From Astrothelium macrocarpum (lineage: Eukaryota > Ascomycota > Dothideomycetes > Trypetheliales > Trypetheliaceae), in the NCBI GenBank assembly GCA_021030915.1, contig JAGEMR010000009.1, positions 372,001 to 436,000 of the forward strand: 64,000 nucleotides of DNA. The letters are read 5' to 3'. Below, piece by piece: positions 10,317 to 21,392 of the stretch (positions within the stretch are counted from its first letter, which is position 1; every line of letters begins with the position of its first letter). Both the position numbers and the translations under genes were made by a program. The notes below the pieces were generated by a model that was not told the DNA's origin, did not search any database, and saw nothing but the letters and a program-made list of their open reading frames with translations.

Positions 10317-12540
10317 TCAATCCTCCATTTCATAATCGCCCAAAAAATTTTCCTCCCCAGTGATCATGGGGTCCCCCATGGGCGTACCCCCTTCTGCATT
10401 TGCCGTAGCAATATGAGCCTGTTCACGAGTTATTGAGACTTCTTGGGATTGGAGCCAATTGATGATAAAGTCTGCCTTGTCCCTTTTGATAAAATGGAGT
10501 AAGCCTGAACGGAGCGAACCAGCATCTGATCCGTTCAAACTTTTTGAAACCAATCGTTGGGGGTCCCCCATCTTAATAGAATGATACCAACCGGGGCCTT
10601 GCTTTTCCTTTATAGAATTTCCGGAGCATGGCGATGAAGATTGGACCTGGGGGCCTCCCCGTCTCCGTAGAGGCCCTGAAGCAGCTGTAGTCTGCGATGG
10701 AGTATTTACCTGAGATGTGCCAGCTCCCAACCTCCTCGTATTCGTGATCGGTAAACTGTTTGAACCAGTTAGAACCGACTTTTTCGTAGGCTTTCGCTCT
10801 GGGAGACGATGGAACATCATCTCGTCATATCGAAAGTGACTGGAAGAGCAGTGCACGCCAAACAATGCCCTCATACTTGTCTTGGTGGACCATTTTTCTT
10901 CATCTACAGTGCATGGGTACACTTCTTTTGGGCGAAACCTGGCGACGAAAGAACGAAGCTCTTTGTAAGATGAATGTCGAGAATAAGGGAATGTCTACGT
11001 AAGTCAGTCAGATCGAGTACTTAATAGACATCAGAATTAAAGGGTTGGTTAAGACTCACAATCACGTCTGGGAGCCCTACAGTGCCTGAAGATTGCTGTG
11101 ACGAGCTCGCTGCATTCCTCTCCTTCTCGTTTCCCGAGACCTGAGCGATGATGGACACAAAGTTCTCCAATGACATGTCATTTGAAGTTGCCAGGTCAGG
11201 TAAACTTCCCGCACCTTGCAGTACCACCGCTCCCGAGTCGGACGTATTCGTCGAGTCTCGTATCGCCCTGATGACCATAAAAAGCGCATGTGAAAGCTTC
11301 TCTGGATCTCCTATTGTGTTGGTACAGATTTCTATCAATCGAGATACAGATGCGTCGTCTACTGTTTCAAGTTCATGCGTATGCGCAAGATCACCACATC
11401 CTCCACCTGCGTCTTCTTCCATGATCACAGTATTGTTCGACGATCGTTCCACGATTGGAATGATTTGTACCACTTTTTGATGAGTTTCTAAGGTTGAGCA
11501 CGGGGTCCCTCGTTCGCAGCTGTGGATAATTCGGCATGAATCTTCCGTCAAGCAACCTTGATGCCACTGGTTGCCGAACTGAAAACCAACCAGGGCATTT
11601 GCCTCAAGACAATTGGGGTTTTTTAGTAAGCTGTGGTAGAGGCCCAGGCGATAACGATCAACGTGGATCTTGGTATTGAATGCTGCCGAAAGCGCAATCC
11701 AAACATCCTCATATCCAAGTGTCCAAGTATCGAAATGAAATATCGTTTCCGGGGGATATTGGGCTATCTTCTCCAATAGCTCTTGAATGCCATGGCACTT
11801 GGTGGTAAATTCTTCATAAACGTGATCGTTCTTTGCGTAGGTGGTGTCCAGGTAGATACAATCAAGGATCCTCTTGTGCCCAGTGTAGGGAATGAATACA
11901 GGAGACGCGGTGAGATGATGAAGCCATGCAGCTTCAGCTCGAATATCACCAGTGTACAAAATTGCTTTGTCATCTCCCTCCACAAGAAACATCACAGCGC
12001 CAGGACAATGGTTGGCATCAAAGAGTGTGACACGGATGCGCTTGTGCGGGGTCAATTCGATGTTTGTTGGCGTTCCTAATGGTAGTGGTCTGAGAAGTTT
12101 TTCCAGATGGCTGTATGTACGAATACGGGTCTCGAGTATTCCTCTGGCAATGTTCATACGATGGGAATACGTTTCGTGGTTCAGAAGCAACTATCGTAAG
12201 GTTAATATTCATTCGGACTTGTAGTAGAAATCCTGAGACATGAAATTGTATCTGATTGATGATGATGAAACAGAAACGATGTAAACACGTGAACTGAAGC
12301 ATTACCTCGCGTGTAGCGTGAGAGCAATAGATGAATGGGGCTTTGAGGTGTTCGAGCCCTCCAAGGTGATCAGTATGAACGTGGGAGAGGAAGCATGCCA
12401 GCGGTGGCGTCTTGTTAGGAATTGTTCGAAAATGATCGATGCGGATTTCAGGAAACTCTAAAGCTAGTCAGCGCATGTAATCTCTTTATTAAATTGATTC
12501 TGAGAGGCAAACCTGCGATTATGCCGTTGAATGTTGACAT
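10317..12540 (-). CDS. DNA-repair metallo-beta-lactamase/beta-CASP nuclease (Artemis-like)
   Basis: Four exons on the minus strand, 12540-12513, 12457-12306, 12190-11060 and 10994-10317, 662 aa. MBL motif HVHTDHLGGLE lies at residues 35-45. Further motifs are DANHCPGAVMFLVEG (118-132) and YTGDIRAE. A DRMBL C-terminal region begins PYSRHSSYKELRSF (about 440) with VYPCTVDEEKW. This is the layout of SNM1/Pso2/Artemis nucleases. The MBL fold starts almost at the N-terminus, with no zinc finger ahead of it, which favours an Artemis (DCLRE1C)-like member over Pso2. Role: 5' exonuclease or hairpin-opening nuclease in end joining and crosslink repair. Introns of 55, 115 and 65 nt all have good borders; the last donor GTGAGT would otherwise read into a stop at 11021. 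A long low-complexity insert (about 290-430) precedes the DRMBL part. Confidence 0.85.
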
Positions 12541-13275
12541 CTTGGACGGTAATCAATCGATTCGTGACAAGGTTGAGAAATAAACAGTGGAGATCTAAAT
12601 AAGCTTTGTGGCTGCCTAGCTACCGAAGCGAGTAGTTCGCGTCACATAGGATGCACGCAGCGGGGCAGTCTAGCTAGAGTAATAGAAGTGAGCCCCGCGT
12701 GAGCTTGAAGTGACGCTCTGGGGAGCTTGGCAAGAGACTCCGAGGGAAGCCCCATCTAGACAATCGTTATAACTTTACACCTGAGTCCAGAGACATCTCA
12801 GTCCTCGCAAATGCATGGGAGTCAATGGGGATCTCCTGAAGTAATTAAAGCCTGGTATAGAAAATGATCTATTACACCACCGAATTGGTTGATGCAACTC
12901 AGAGCAGAAACTGTGGCCGCACGCCATACAGGCAGTAAATGCAGCATGTCACACGTGGGCATGACACCGACCAGAGCAGATTTGTGATTGCAATTTCACA
13001 ATCCAAAAGCGAAGAAATTCTCATGGTCGTTCCGATCTTACTGGGGATCCCCAATCAGCAGTAGACGTGATTTTAGAGACGATAGCTCCCACGCTAGTGC
13101 GCGTAATCACGTGAAGCGCTATCACTAAGTTAGGTAAGTCATCCGCCTGTTCCCTCGTTACTCCACCCTGTTCTGTCACCTTGACTTGAAGCGGATGTAA
13201 CATTAGTAGACATGTAATCATAGCGAGTTTGACGAGGTCTCGTAGGTTTCCCACATTCATTCACCGTTACTCAAT
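12541..13275. other. Divergent intergenic region
   Basis: 735 bp separating the minus-strand repair nuclease from the plus-strand DUF1479 gene; it should hold both promoters. Only short chance frames are present (for example 13021-13260 minus). Confidence 0.45.
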
Positions 13276-14903
13276 ATGTCGGTTTTATATGCCTTTAGGC
13301 GATCGCGCATCTTAAGTTGTGCTGCCAAATCATGGAACTCCAAACATGTAAGACGAGTTGCTGCTCTTGCTCAGAATAAAGAAGGCGACATCTCGGATGC
13401 TTTTGCCTCCCTTTCAGGCCTTGAATTCAAGCCGCTGGAGCCTCGATTTGCCGACATCAAAGCTCAGTTAATTCACGGCAATCACGACAAAATCCAAGCT
13501 TCATGGGAGAGGCTGTTGACATCGTTGAGGGAAGAAGTGCCATTAATCGCTGAGACTGGTTCTAATATCATTCCTGAGATCAACTTCCACGATCTTGACT
13601 ATCCATCAGAATATTTCAGTAGTGAATATAGGAAGCGAGGGGTGGCCATTGTTAGAAGTGCCATTCCGGAAAAAGAAGCTCTACAAATGAAGGAGGATTT
13701 GCGTACATATATTCGACAAAATCCACACACCAAAGCCTTTCCTCCCGAAAATCCGCAAGTCTTTGAGCTCTACTGGTCTCCTTCCCAAATTCGTGCACGT
13801 TCGCATCCAAACCTTCTCAAAACCCAAAAATTTCTCATGTCCTACTGGCATTCCAAAGACCCCCATGCGCTCGTGTCAACTCAGCATCCGGTAGTATATG
13901 CGGATCGAGCCCGGATGCGTTTGCCTGGAGATGCCAAGTTTGCCTTGGGTCCGCATATCGATGGTGGTGGACCTGAGCGGTGGGAGCCGGAAGGCTATGG
14001 CCGAGGAAGGGTTTATGAAAAAGTCTGGCAAGGCGAGTGGGAGAACTATGATCCATGGGAATCCAGTTGCCGAATACCTGTTGTTATGGATATGTACAAC
14101 GGAAGTTCATCGTGTAGCATGTTCCGCATGGCTCAGGGTTGGCTTTCGATGTCTGAGACTGGTCCCTTTGAGGGCACCCTCCTCGTAAATCCTCTTTTAT
14201 CAAGGGCGACTACTTATGTACTTCTCCGGCCATTCTTTTCGCCTGTCAAGGAAGCAATAGATTCGTCTACAGATATCCTTTCAAGTGATTTCCTGGCATC
14301 CAGCAATTGGCGATTGGAGCAGCAGCCAAATTCATGGCTTCATGGCGCGAGTCCTGGGATGGGACAGGAATTGCGTGATTTCCTACACCCTCATCTCGAA
14401 CTGAACAGAACCATGACCCATGTTCCGAAAGTATATCCGGGTGACTATGTTGCTTGGCACTGCGATAGTATGTCAAGTCGGCCCCTTTTCCGACATTAAT
14501 CTAACGTAGATACAGCCATACATGCTGTCGACAGTATCCATGCAGGAAAGTCTGACTCCAGTGTTCTATACATTCCAAGCTGTCCACTTACCGAATTAAA
14601 TGCACAAGGCCTTGCCGATCTCCGGGATGCTTTCTTGAAAGGCAAGTCTCTTCAAGGTCGATACTCGCACCCTCACCAAATGCTGATTAGGAATTAGGCA
14701 CGCCTGCACCGGACTTTCCTGGGGGGATAGGCGAATCTCAGCATGTTGGCCGGCCAAAGGCTGAAGATGTCGCAACGATGACGAATGAGCTGGGCTTGCA
14801 ATCCTTTGGTCTGAAAGAGTGGGATAGCTCGGAGCTCGGCCTGACGCCAGGACAACGAGAGGTCTTGGACAGGTCCAACAAAATATTGGGTTTCTATCCA
14901 TAA
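13276..14903 (+). CDS. DUF1479 (YbiU-like) putative 2-oxoglutarate/Fe(II) dioxygenase
   Basis: Three exons, 13276-14467, 14516-14641 and 14698-14903, 507 aa. Spliced segments match the DUF1479 family: YRKRGVAIVRSAIPEKEAL, then FELYWSPSQIRARSHPN, VYADRARMRLPGD, LGPHIDGGGPERWE. Then come WQGEWENYDPWE, GWLSMSETGPFEGTLLVNPL, YPGDYVAWHCD|TIHAVDS and LKGTPAPDFPGG. The GPHIDGG (His-x-Asp) and the later HAV segment are the likely metal ligands of the cupin-type dioxygenase fold. The reaction is unknown for eukaryotic members. Intron 1 (48 nt) is GT-AG. Intron 2 (56 nt) only keeps the conserved LKGTPAPDF frame if the donor is GC (AAAG|GCAAGT), a GC-AG intron. The N-terminus (SVLYAFRRSRILSCAAKSW) is basic and may be a mitochondrial targeting sequence. 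Confidence 0.87.
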
Positions 14904-16648
14904 GGATCAGAAAGCTCTCGGTCGGGATGCGATTTTCCTGCAGCGCTGACTCTACGTCGAACCCTACAAGTGTACTATGTATGCATGAGTAATTAGTAAT
15001 GGTCTGGGTCAGCTTCTGTGGATACTGTCCGGCCAAAGTGTCAATACGATTTTCCTATTGCAATGCATATTACCATCGGACCTATGAGAGTCCATGACCA
15101 ATGGCAGTATTCGCTCGAATGCAACGCAAACAATATCAGGATTCTGCTTCTGATGATCCGTTCGGCATCGCCCCGCCCGTTCGGTCGGCCGTTTCGGGAA
15201 GGACATGCGGAAAAGCGCGTAACACTATAGGTAGCAGAAAGCCTTCGTCTCCGCTCGTACTTGACCTACCTACCTTACCTATTGCTATCCCAGTAGTTTC
15301 ATGTAGGAACACTATTGTCAATTCAATCTTGTTGCTTCTTTCACCGCCGTTTCTGCAAAGAATAAATGTCCCGTTCAGAAAAGCCACGTCCAATGACGTA
15401 TAGAACGGCGTACCTTATGATTCCCCGGTTGTCATTTCCTGGTAGCCGCACTCGAAAGATCTACAGAGTACTGAAAATTGTATTCATCTCTTCGCAAGGG
15501 CTAATAATCAGGTTGATTCGATCAAGCATGAGGTCAAGCTCGTATTGCCTTTTTATCCCGCGCCAGATGCAGAATGCGTGACAATCTCCACTGACTAGAG
15601 TGCGCCAGGAAAAGTTACAATCGCTATTCGCCAAATGCGCGGGCAAGCTTGCCTGCATCACGAGTTTTGATGGCTATTCGTCAAAACGCCCCACACAGTC
15701 AATTTGCCACTGTGGAGCATGCCGCCTTTGCCGTCATGGATTGTTCCGACAACGTGTTCGGGGCTCTAGAAGTTTGCCGCCGCAGCTGCAACCACCAGTG
15801 ACTAGAGACGATCCCGACAGTGAGCCCAGAATCGCCACTGATACTATTCTCCCGGGCTATCCAGCAGCGGCCAAGACAAATTCGATATTGATGTGATCAA
15901 TAAATGTCCTCTGGGGCGTAATTGAGATTGCTGCTCCCGATAAGACAAAACCCTAAGATAAAGCTCCCAACCTGTTCGCAATTTGTAGTCAGCGAATCGA
16001 GCGGTGTCGCGCTTTAGCTGCGACTATGTTTTCATGATCAATGGCTGTGACGGCTACGACCATTTCTATCGAGCTCCTCTCTGCCTTCTTTCTGTCCCTG
16101 TTCTCTTGAGGAATGATCATGCAGGTGGCTCAAAAGGTTAATGAGAAGTCGACCATCGATTCTGACATAAACACCGCACCTAAGTCTGGCCATATTGAAG
16201 CATTAGCACACCGTCCCGAGGGATCATCGGACTTCACAGGCTCTGGTCCATTAGGCAGCAGGCCTTGAGACATTTTTCTACGAGAACAACAAGCTAATCT
16301 ACAGGCGGACATGTGGAAGGCAAATCGCTGCCTGGAACTAGGCCTTGCCAAATGCTTCCAGTCGGTGAGAGATGGCTCAGCTGGCTTCTACGTCATTGGA
16401 CGAAAAAGGACTGCGGCTCCTAATATCTAGAAGGTGTGGTACATCCAGTTTCAGCCTAGACACCCCCGCACTGCTATTCATGACTTACGATCGTGTATTC
16501 CGTCCAATCTCTAGAAAGGTTGCACTTGGGTGTTGATAGTGGTGCGCCCGAATATAATATCGCCAAGCTCATGCAAGCCCTCCCTTTCTTAGAAGGACCA
16601 TTCTTACCTATCTATGTCCATCCATAACACAAAATCTGTCTCCTTACA
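14904..16648. other. Intergenic, no gene recognised
   Basis: 1.7 kb between two plus-strand genes. Only short open frames, the longest 98-100 codons (15101-15403 and 15600-15896 plus; 15136-15393 minus). None shows a recognisable domain, and none is kept as a gene. Confidence 0.45.
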
Positions 16649-18535
16649 ATGAAATTCTGTTCTCATCATCGAATTCGAGGCCAAATAAAGTCTCTGGAGC
16701 TGCAGCTGCATGAATGCAGAAAGCTTAGTGCATTGGACAATAAGGGCCCTATATCTACACGTTGCATCAATGAAATAGTCACGGAAGACAACATTAAAGA
16801 GACGCTCCAAGCGTCAAAGATTACTCATGGCGAACTTTCAGAGTTCATATGCTCCAAGGCGAAGACGGTGTTCCTTATTCTTGTCCAACTTTCAAAGCTC
16901 GGCGCTATCGCCAAGTTCAAGGAATCTGGGTTCACCGACGCACAGCTTCCGATCGGTATCAGTTACGATGCCAAGGAAAATATATTGGTCAAGAGTCTGG
17001 CCAAAGACTCTAATGGACACAGAATATCTCATGCAACTATTCCCGCATTTGATGAGGATGAATGGGCTTTGAAACCACATGATATTATCAAGTTCTGCGA
17101 GACCCAATGGGTTTTCCTTGCTCCAATGTTTACAGAAAACCAATATCGATATGAATTTCACACCGACGAGATTCTTCCCTTTATCTCAAAGGGAAATGAG
17201 CGAGGCGGAGGCTTTAGCAAGGTGCTTCAAATCGAGATTCTTCCTGAACATTTTCAAACAGTAAGCAGAATCACTGCATCATGTAAAATCTATAGACACG
17301 TTTGGACTGATTTGACATAGACACGAAAAGGAAAGTGCTGGGCTCTTAAGGAGTCGATAGACAGTCCGTATGTCAGTAAAGAGGAGATTTCGAAAATCTA
17401 TGAAGAAGAGGCCAGAGTATTGGAAAAAATAAGAGAGCTCAAAGACCCGCATTTAATTGACGTGATTGCGACATTCAAGCGTGGCCACAGATCTTATTTC
17501 ATCTTCCCGTGGGCTGATAGAGGAAACCTCCGCGAGTTCTGGAGGCGAGAGAGCTCCGTAACTAACAATAATCGCGATGTCGAAACGACTATTTGGGTAC
17601 TCGACCAACTTCGAGGCCTCTCGAATGCCATCTACAGACTGCATGAGGAGAACTGTCGACATGGGGACCTGAAGCCGGAGAATATTCTCCTTTTCGATGA
17701 AAATCGAACTCGCGGACGGCTTGTGATAGCAGACGTGGGCCTAGCCAAATTCCACAGTGTCAACACTGCGCTCAGAAGAGATGCCACTGGAACCATGACC
17801 GAAACTCAAAGATACGAGCCCCCAGACGATATGATAAAAGAGGCAAGATCCCGTGTTTTTGACATTTGGTCTATGGGCTGCATTTGTCTTGAGTTTGTCG
17901 TCTGGCTCCTTTGGGGACCAACGACACTACAGTTATTTCACGAAAGATCACAACGATTTTGGCAACCTGATGATCATGCACCAGGAGCAACAAAAGCAAA
18001 AGTTGATGCCGAAATCACTGGTGCAATACGGTGGATGATTGAATGCGATCCCAGATGCAAAGAAGGAACTGCGCTCGGAGATTTGCTGGGGCTTGTTGAG
18101 AAAAGATTACTTGTCATTGACGTCCAGAGAGACGATTTGGCAAGTCCAAAGCTCTTCAGAGCGAAAGCAGGCGAGTTTTTGAAAGAAATGGATAAGATTT
18201 GCCGAAATCGTGATCATGATTACATCCAGCGTTGCGTTCAGCCAGAAGGTCAACTTGTATTCCTTAAGAGTAGACCTTTCGTCATTCAAGAGACAGCAAC
18301 AAGATCAAGCGCGACGACCTTAGCTGTACCGGGCTCTGTAGATATTCCAAACCAAAATTCTCGACTCCCAAATGGAGATCCGGGGTCAAATCCTTTCATT
18401 CGCGTCTTAGACACGGTAAGCTGCTCATACCTAACAGTTTGAAGAAGCCGTCCACGTCATCACACGCCTCTTACTGTTTTGATATAACGACGTTGATACC
18501 AGCATTTCGGCCATGGATGGATTGAATGGAGATAG
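16649..18535 (+). CDS. Fungal protein-kinase-like protein
   Basis: Exons 16649-17260, 17321-18415 and tentatively 18503-18535; about 579 aa. An N-terminal helical region typical of a fungal kinase family (ICSKAKTVFLILVQLSKLG) precedes the kinase lobe. The Gly-rich segment is NERGGGFSKV. The Lys motif WALKES (about 211-216) comes just after the 60-nt intron. Further on are HGDLKPENILLF (318-329, HGD for HRD), ADVGLAKFH (DVG for DFG), YEPPD and DIWSMGCICLEF. Lys, catalytic Asp and Asn are present, so activity is possible. The FPWADRGNLREFW segment marks the fungal family often found beside HET or ankyrin proteins. The C-terminus is uncertain. Donor GTAAGC at 18416 gives a last exon ending HFGHGWIEWR. 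Reading through ends at 18442. A weak donor at 18385 could fuse it to the HET gene. Confidence 0.8.
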
Positions 18536-21043
18536 TATCGCTGGCAGAAATTTGCAGGTAGGTATCCCCTATACGACAAGGATTCGTATACTGTGACCCT
18601 GTGCGATCATCGCACTACTAAACTCTCGGCTCTTTCTCACTAATTTCTTATGTGTAAATAGGAAGTACGATCTGTGATCTCTTTTTCAAGGCCTAACTAA
18701 CGAGATTGTTCTGGGTCAGTAGTACGTACAAGACCTTCTGTTACCCCATGAGCATCAGAAAGATCTCTGACATATTGGTGTCGTAATTTTAGAGTGTACG
18801 TATGTGTTTCGATGTAAATCTAGTCCGGTGAACCCCCCAGACCTTTGCTAAGGAAGCTCATCAATTGCAGCACGTAAGTCAGTCTCTGAAGGAGTGTTTG
18901 AAGATTCATCTGGAGTTTACTGAAATAGGTCACTCCCAGCCTGTGAGTACACTCGTATTGGTTCTCTGATCTCACTGATCTGCTCTGGTACTAATCTTCA
19001 AATTCTTCACCAGTCGGTACATGAAAACACCTTCACTATCCGTCTATGTATCGCAGCCACAGTTTTTAATGACAGTAGTTGACCGACACATGGAAAAGGG
19101 ATCCAAGCAACGACTTCGCCCGCCGACTCTTGAATCGAATCGATACTCGATCCCTATTTCCCCCTTGCAGAGGAGCCAAACAGTTATGCAGACGATGTAG
19201 TATTGCTGACGTCTTGAAAGAGAATTATTGTTTTGTAGACACTCTACCTGATCTTTCTAGTAGACGGGTCTCGTGTAAGCTCTGCAATCTTTTGTATCAG
19301 TGTGCTGAAAAAGAGAACAGGTCAAATGAGATAGTGGTTCAATTTAACAGGATGGGGTCGCTATACAAACTCGGACGTCAGGGGCCGGTAGTACTCTCTT
19401 TATATGCTGCTCTCGGTAAAGACCCTTCCAGGAATCGAGTTTGGATAGTAACTGAGAATACAGGAAATATGACATTAGCGTCTAACGTGCAGATTGGTTT
19501 TCCTTATCTGCCTCAGGTGGGCGGTCAAACGCAATTTGAGATCATGCGAGAATGGCTCCGAACCTGTGATGAGTCAGAGAGTCACGCCTGTCAGGTCACG
19601 TTGGAAAGTACATTACCGTCGCGAGTAATTGACGTGGGAAATGAATGTGAAGAAAGCACTTTGCACCTTCATTGTACAACCATGGGAGAGAAAGGTAGAT
19701 ACATAGCTTTGTCACATCGATGGGGCGATTCACGGGTCCATTCGGCGTTCCGCATGGACAGGTCAAATATTGAGGACTTCCGGAGGCACATCGACTTTGC
19801 GCAGCTTCCTAAGACTTTTCAAGACGCTGTCACAGTCACGAAAAGACTCGGGATTCGGTTTCTGTGGATAGATTCACTTTGCATCATTCAAGATGACAAA
19901 CAAGACTGGGAGACTCAATCGCTTCTGATGGAAGACGTGTTCAATCGCGCCTATTGCACGATCGCAGCCAGCTGTGCCGAAGGATCCTCGGATGGCTTTC
20001 TAAAGCCCAGACCTCAAAGAACCACTGTAACAATTCGGCAGCAGTCAGGTGATGTTTACTACGTCTGCGAAGCAATCGACGACTTTCGCGCGGATGTCGA
20101 AGAAAGTAGTCTAAATCAGAGGGGCTGGGTCTTGCAGGAACGTGCACTTTCTCACCGAACCATTTACTTTGCAGAAAATCAAATGTACTGGGAATGTGGA
20201 GAAGGGGTTCATTGCGAAACGCTAACAAAGATGCGTAAGTAAGTCGCAGCAAAAGATATCGTTTGTATGCGAAGTCGAGGAACTCACAATCTGACCCACA
20301 TCTCAAGTTCTAAATCGGCTTTCCTCGGTGATCCTCAATTTCCCAAGTCCGCCGAGCGCTTCTTCAAGGGCGGACGTATCCGTCTCTGCGAAGAAGTGTA
20401 CAAAATTTATTCTCGCCTCGCGTTCACAAACATCACTGATCGTGCAATAGCTATCAAAGGTCTCGAGAACCGGCTTATTCGGACCTTCAACACGACAGGA
20501 GGTTATGGGGCTTTCGAGGAATACCTAGGCCGAAGTCTCCTTTGGCGGCGAGCAAATATAGACATCATGATGAAGGTGATTGATTATACACCTTCAAGAA
20601 AAGTGCCCTCTTGGTCGTGGATGGCGTATGAAGGGCCAATCACGTATGTGGATATTCCATTTGGAAGGGCGCATTGGTTCCAGGAGATCGAGGCTCATTT
20701 CCGGACCAACACGCAGACTGACCCAGGTTCCGAAAGCCTTGAGGTGAATCAGTCTCCACCTTTTGAGTTATCGGCACCCGCAAGAGACTTGGGGGTTCAG
20801 CCCTCAGGGGCGTCTGCGTCCGTGTTATTTGACACGCATGATTTGCAGGAAATTGAAGGATTGAAATGTGTTGTCATTGCACGAGATGGGGACCAAATCC
20901 CCGAGAAGGAACAGAAATATTACGTTCTTATCATTGAACCGCGAGCAGATTATGATGGCATTTACGAACGAAGAGGTGTGGGAGTAGTGGACAAGCAGTG
21001 CATTGATTTCGAGAGTGCCCCTCTCGGCGTAAGAATCCAATAA
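18513..21043 (+). CDS. HET-domain (heterokaryon incompatibility) protein with micro-exon 5' end
   Basis: The main exon 19079-20238 has no usable upstream ATG, so 5' exons are required. Proposed exons are 18513-18557, six 3-nt exons (18662, 18723, 18793, 18871, 18940 and 19014), 19079-20238 and 20308-21043, giving 652 aa. The start ATG sits in a GGCCATGG context and begins MDGLNGDSIAGRNLQ. The 3' splice is well supported: donor GTAAGT at 20239 gives LTKMR|N|SKSAFLGDP. HET motifs are YIALSHRWGDS (about 229-239), LPKTFQDAVTVTKRLGIRFLWIDSLCIIQDD, and RGWVLQERALSHRTIYF. An N-terminal C-x2-C pair (CRRC, CKLC) resembles those of other HET proteins. HET proteins trigger cell death on non-self fusion; this allele's partner is unknown. 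The micro-exons are a sequence-based proposal; the HET body itself is secure. Confidence 0.75.
18558..19078 (+). other. Array of seven short introns separated by single codons (proposed)
   Basis: Successive GT...AG units of 104, 58, 67, 75, 66, 71 and 62 nt are separated by the codons GAA, TAC, AGT, CAC, CCT and TCG. Donors are GTAGGT, GTACGA, GTACAA, GTACGT, GTAAGT, GTGAGT and GTACAT. Branch-like motifs (CTAAC, CTGAC, GCTAAG, ACTGA, TACTAAT, TAATGAC) precede most acceptors. Using these borders, the frame runs from the ATG at 18513 into the HET exon at 19079 without a stop. Alternative acceptors exist at several units (for example 18719, 18840, 18928, 19075), so exact exons are uncertain. Confidence 0.5.
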
Positions 21044-21392
21044 TGTCGTATCTGAGGCGACAAGAACAATGACGTTGAAAATAAGAAATTAAGTCGCGTT
21101 CGATAGGTCACGCTAAAGCACGCTGCCCTCTGACCTAGGTATCACTTTCCTTTTAGCTGAGGCGAATGCATGAGAACGGCGGTGGGTGGCCGTGGCGTCG
21201 GTGTACCCGCAGTACAATCCGATTCTCCGACCCTGATCCTCAGCGAACTTTTCCGAAGCTTCACGGTGTTTCCAATCCACATTTACCTCTCCCACCGTGA
21301 TCCACTTTGATTCTTTTTTTTTCCACTTGACAAAAACCTTTCTATTCGCGTTTGAGCGTCTGGTCAATTACACCATCATCACCCGAGCCGCC
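21044..21392. other. Intergenic promoter
   Basis: 349 bp between the HET stop and the GFA-fold ATG, both on the plus strand. A pyrimidine-rich stretch occurs near 21305-21335. No other element seen. Confidence 0.4.

Noticed and set aside
15600..15896. Cys-containing 98-codon frame (CHCGACRLCRHG) as a possible zinc-cluster factor
   Set aside because: Cys spacing does not fit the Zn2Cys6 pattern and no following linker or regulatory domain is present.
18416..18437. 22-nt intron in the kinase gene leading to an alternative C-terminus (TFEEAVHVITRLLLF)
   Set aside because: Too short for a fungal spliceosomal intron; the 87-nt alternative has a branch site and normal size.
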